A DNA stretch of 14,520 bases from Armatimonadota bacterium (GTDB taxonomy: Bacteria; Armatimonadota; Fimbriimonadia; Fimbriimonadales; ATM1). The position numbers and the translations under genes were made by a program. Numbering within the stretch: position 1 is the stretch's first letter; every line of letters begins with the position of its first letter. The DNA is taken from positions 1 through 14,520 of the forward strand of contig RFHN01000173.1 of the NCBI GenBank assembly GCA_003695835.1. The letters are read 5' to 3'. The notes under the pieces are model-generated. The model worked only from the letters and a program-made list of their open reading frames with translations, did not search any database and was not told the origin of the DNA. Positions 13,138 through 14,520 of this stretch are shown piece by piece.

Positions 13138-14520
13138 TCACAGAACGCTAACAGGTTCTACGTCTACCGTCACCCGGACATGACGCCTTGTCAAAAGCTC
13201 CATGGGGAGCCGTGCCAACCGAACGTCATCATCGGGGTCGAGCTTGACGAGCACGTGATATCTCCACCGGCCTTTGAGCCTCTCAAAGGCACAAGGGGCA
13301 GGACCCAGGACTCTTGTCAAATGTCTCCGAAGGGAATCGGCGGCTTCCTGGGCCGTCTTCGCCGCAGCCTCTCGATCCTCGCTCGACACGACGACGTTTA
13401 CGAGCCGACAGAAGGGCGGATACAGTGCGTCCCTCCGCTCCGCTATCTCCCGATCGTAAAAGCGAACGTAGTCCTGTTTCGCGCCCAGCGCGATCGCGGG
13501 GTGTTCCGGCTGGAAGGTCTGGATCACCGCCATGCCCGGGCGAGATCGGCCCGAGCGTCCACACACCTGGGTGATCAATTGAAAAGTGCGCTCCGTGCTT
13601 CGGAAGTCGGGGATGAACAGGCTTGTATCCGCCGTGACCACTCCAACGAGCGTAACTCCGGGGAAGTCGAGGCCCTTCGCAACCATTTGTGTACCGACGA
13701 GTACATCCAGATCGCCTTCATGAAGGCGGTGCAGGATCTCTTCAAGCGCGCCGGCCTTCCGGACGACATCTCGGTCGAGGCGGGCGACGCGACATCCGGG
13801 AAACGCGGCCTCGACGGCTTCGACAACCTTTTCGGTCCCGATCCCCAGCGGCCGCACCTGAATCGAGCCGCAGTTGGGACACCGGTCGGGAATCGCCCTC
13901 TGGAGGTTGCAGTGGTGACACCGGAGCCGCCGCGCCTGCTTATGAACCGTGAGGCTGACCGAGCAGTTTGGACACATCGGTACAAAACCACACTCTCGGC
14001 ACAGCAAGGAGCTGGCGTATGCCCGGCGGTTGAGAAACAGGATCGCTTGCTCCTTCCGAGCAAGAGTCTCCTCGAGCGCGAGCCGAAGCTCTTCGCCGAG
14101 GATTGAAGGTTTGCCGTGCTGGTAGAGCCTCCGGAGGTCGCTGATTTCGACGTGGGGGAGAGACCGGTTGAGCACGCGCGCCGGCAGCTCGAGAAGCTCC
14201 AACCCGCCGTTGAGGGCTCGGTAGTACGCCTCGAGGGAGGGGGTAGCGCTGCCCAGGATCAGGCGCGCGCCCGACGCCTCGGCCCTCAGCTCGGCTACCC
14301 GCCGCGCATCGTGATGCGGGCTGCCGTCCTCCTTGTAGGCCGCCTCGTGCTCCTCGTCCACCACGATTAAGCCGAGGTTGGGACACGGGGCGAACGCAGC
14401 GCCTCGCGCCCCCAACGCAATTCTTGCCTTGCCCTCTCGGATCGCCCGCCACTGCCGCAGGCGCTCGCCTTGCGCCATACCGCTATGGAGCATGCCCACG
14501 AGATCGCCGAATCGCGCTCG
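13138..14520 (-). CDS. priA: Primosomal protein N' (PriA), C-terminal 460 residues; 5' end beyond the window
   Basis: The frame is open to the right edge, adding RARFGDL before the first possible start codon at 14499, so the gene is partial. PriA is the 3'-5' helicase that restarts stalled replication forks. Visible parts are LHSGMAQGERL, motif II DEEH, motif III GSATPSLEA, and the zinc region with four CxxC pairs (CREC, CPNC, CHHC, CPNC). Also present are GIGTEKVVEAV, VGTQMVAKGLDFPGV, PDFRSTERTFQLITQV followed by CGRSGR (motif VI), and a C-terminal domain ending VTVDVEPVSVL. Full-length PriA is about 730-820 residues, so roughly 300 N-terminal residues (DNA-binding and Walker A parts) lie outside. 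Motif VI reads QVCGRSGR where QVAGRAGR is usual, a mild change. The YHS gene follows 78 bp downstream. Confidence 0.95.
   Translation of the reverse strand, partial: RARFGDLVGMLHSGMAQGERLRQWRAIREGKARIALGARGAAFAPCPNLGLIVVDEEHEAAYKEDGSPHHDARRVAELRAEASGARLILGSATPSLEAYYRALNGGLELLELPARVLNRSLPHVEISDLRRLYQHGKPSILGEELRLALEETLARKEQAILFLNRRAYASSLLCRECGFVPMCPNCSVSLTVHKQARRLRCHHCNLQRAIPDRCPNCGSIQVRPLGIGTEKVVEAVEAAFPGCRVARLDRDVVRKAGALEEILHRLHEGDLDVLVGTQMVAKGLDFPGVTLVGVVTADTSLFIPDFRSTERTFQLITQVCGRSGRSRPGMAVIQTFQPEHPAIALGAKQDYVRFYDREIAERRDALYPPFCRLVNVVVSSEDREAAAKTAQEAADSLRRHLTRVLGPAPCAFERLKGRWRYHVLVKLDPDDDVRLARLPMELLTRRHVRVTVDVEPVSVL

Noticed and set aside
1..14520. CRISPR arrays, tRNA/rRNA genes, transposases or integrase attachment sites.
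   Set aside because: No spaced repeats, cloverleaf-like sequences, transposase motifs or long direct repeats were seen on reading both strands.

Overview
The window looks like chromosomal DNA of a GC-rich, Gram-negative-type bacterium. Its gene set includes a lipoprotein, a ThiP-type permease fragment, a ChaN-like protein, an alpha/beta-type glycyl-tRNA synthetase, a Ycf46-like AAA ATPase and a sugar-type solute-binding protein fused to its permease. Many genes lack a Shine-Dalgarno sequence and instead carry a TANNNT-type -10 hexamer just before the start codon, as known from Deinococcus-Thermus. The combination would fit Armatimonadota (Fimbriimonas-like), but that placement is an inference from gene content and is tentative. 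Coding density is very high and no stretch above 300 bases lacks a gene. I see no tRNA, rRNA, CRISPR array or insertion sequence.

Left part (1-4811). The + strand enters the window inside a ThiP/FbpB-like ABC permease gene that stops resembling the family after about base 120. A minus-strand gene (58-1365) runs into it. This gene encodes a zinc ribbon, two repeats resembling the TBP-like domains of the E. coli toxin RnlA (RNase LS), and a HEPN-like domain with an R-x4-H motif. Its last 20 or so codons are antisense to the permease, so one or both genes are broken there. Next, also on the minus strand, a solute-binding protein/MalF-type permease fusion (4811-2346) is followed by a ChaN-like protein (2335-1463) whose probable -10 element begins in the fusion gene's stop codon.

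Middle part (4812-8599). A 55-bp divergent promoter region separates the fusion gene from a + strand pair: a bacterial archaeo-eukaryotic release factor-like (baeRF) protein and, 21 bp later, a Ycf46-like AAA ATPase. The ATPase gene meets a RibD_C reductase-like gene stop codon to stop codon. A small lipoprotein gene diverges from the reductase gene and meets glyS in the same way, with no spacer.

Right part (8600-14520). All genes are on the minus strand: priA (5' end outside the window), a secreted triple-YHS protein, a nitrilase-type glutaminase subunit overlapping nadE (a split glutamine-dependent NAD synthetase), and glyS. This is mostly housekeeping: replication restart, NAD synthesis and glycine charging.

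The most unusual items are the zinc-ribbon RnlA/HEPN-like protein at the broken permease, the solute-binding/permease fusion without visible partners, the baeRF/AAA pair, and the repeated TAAACT elements 6-7 bp before start codons.
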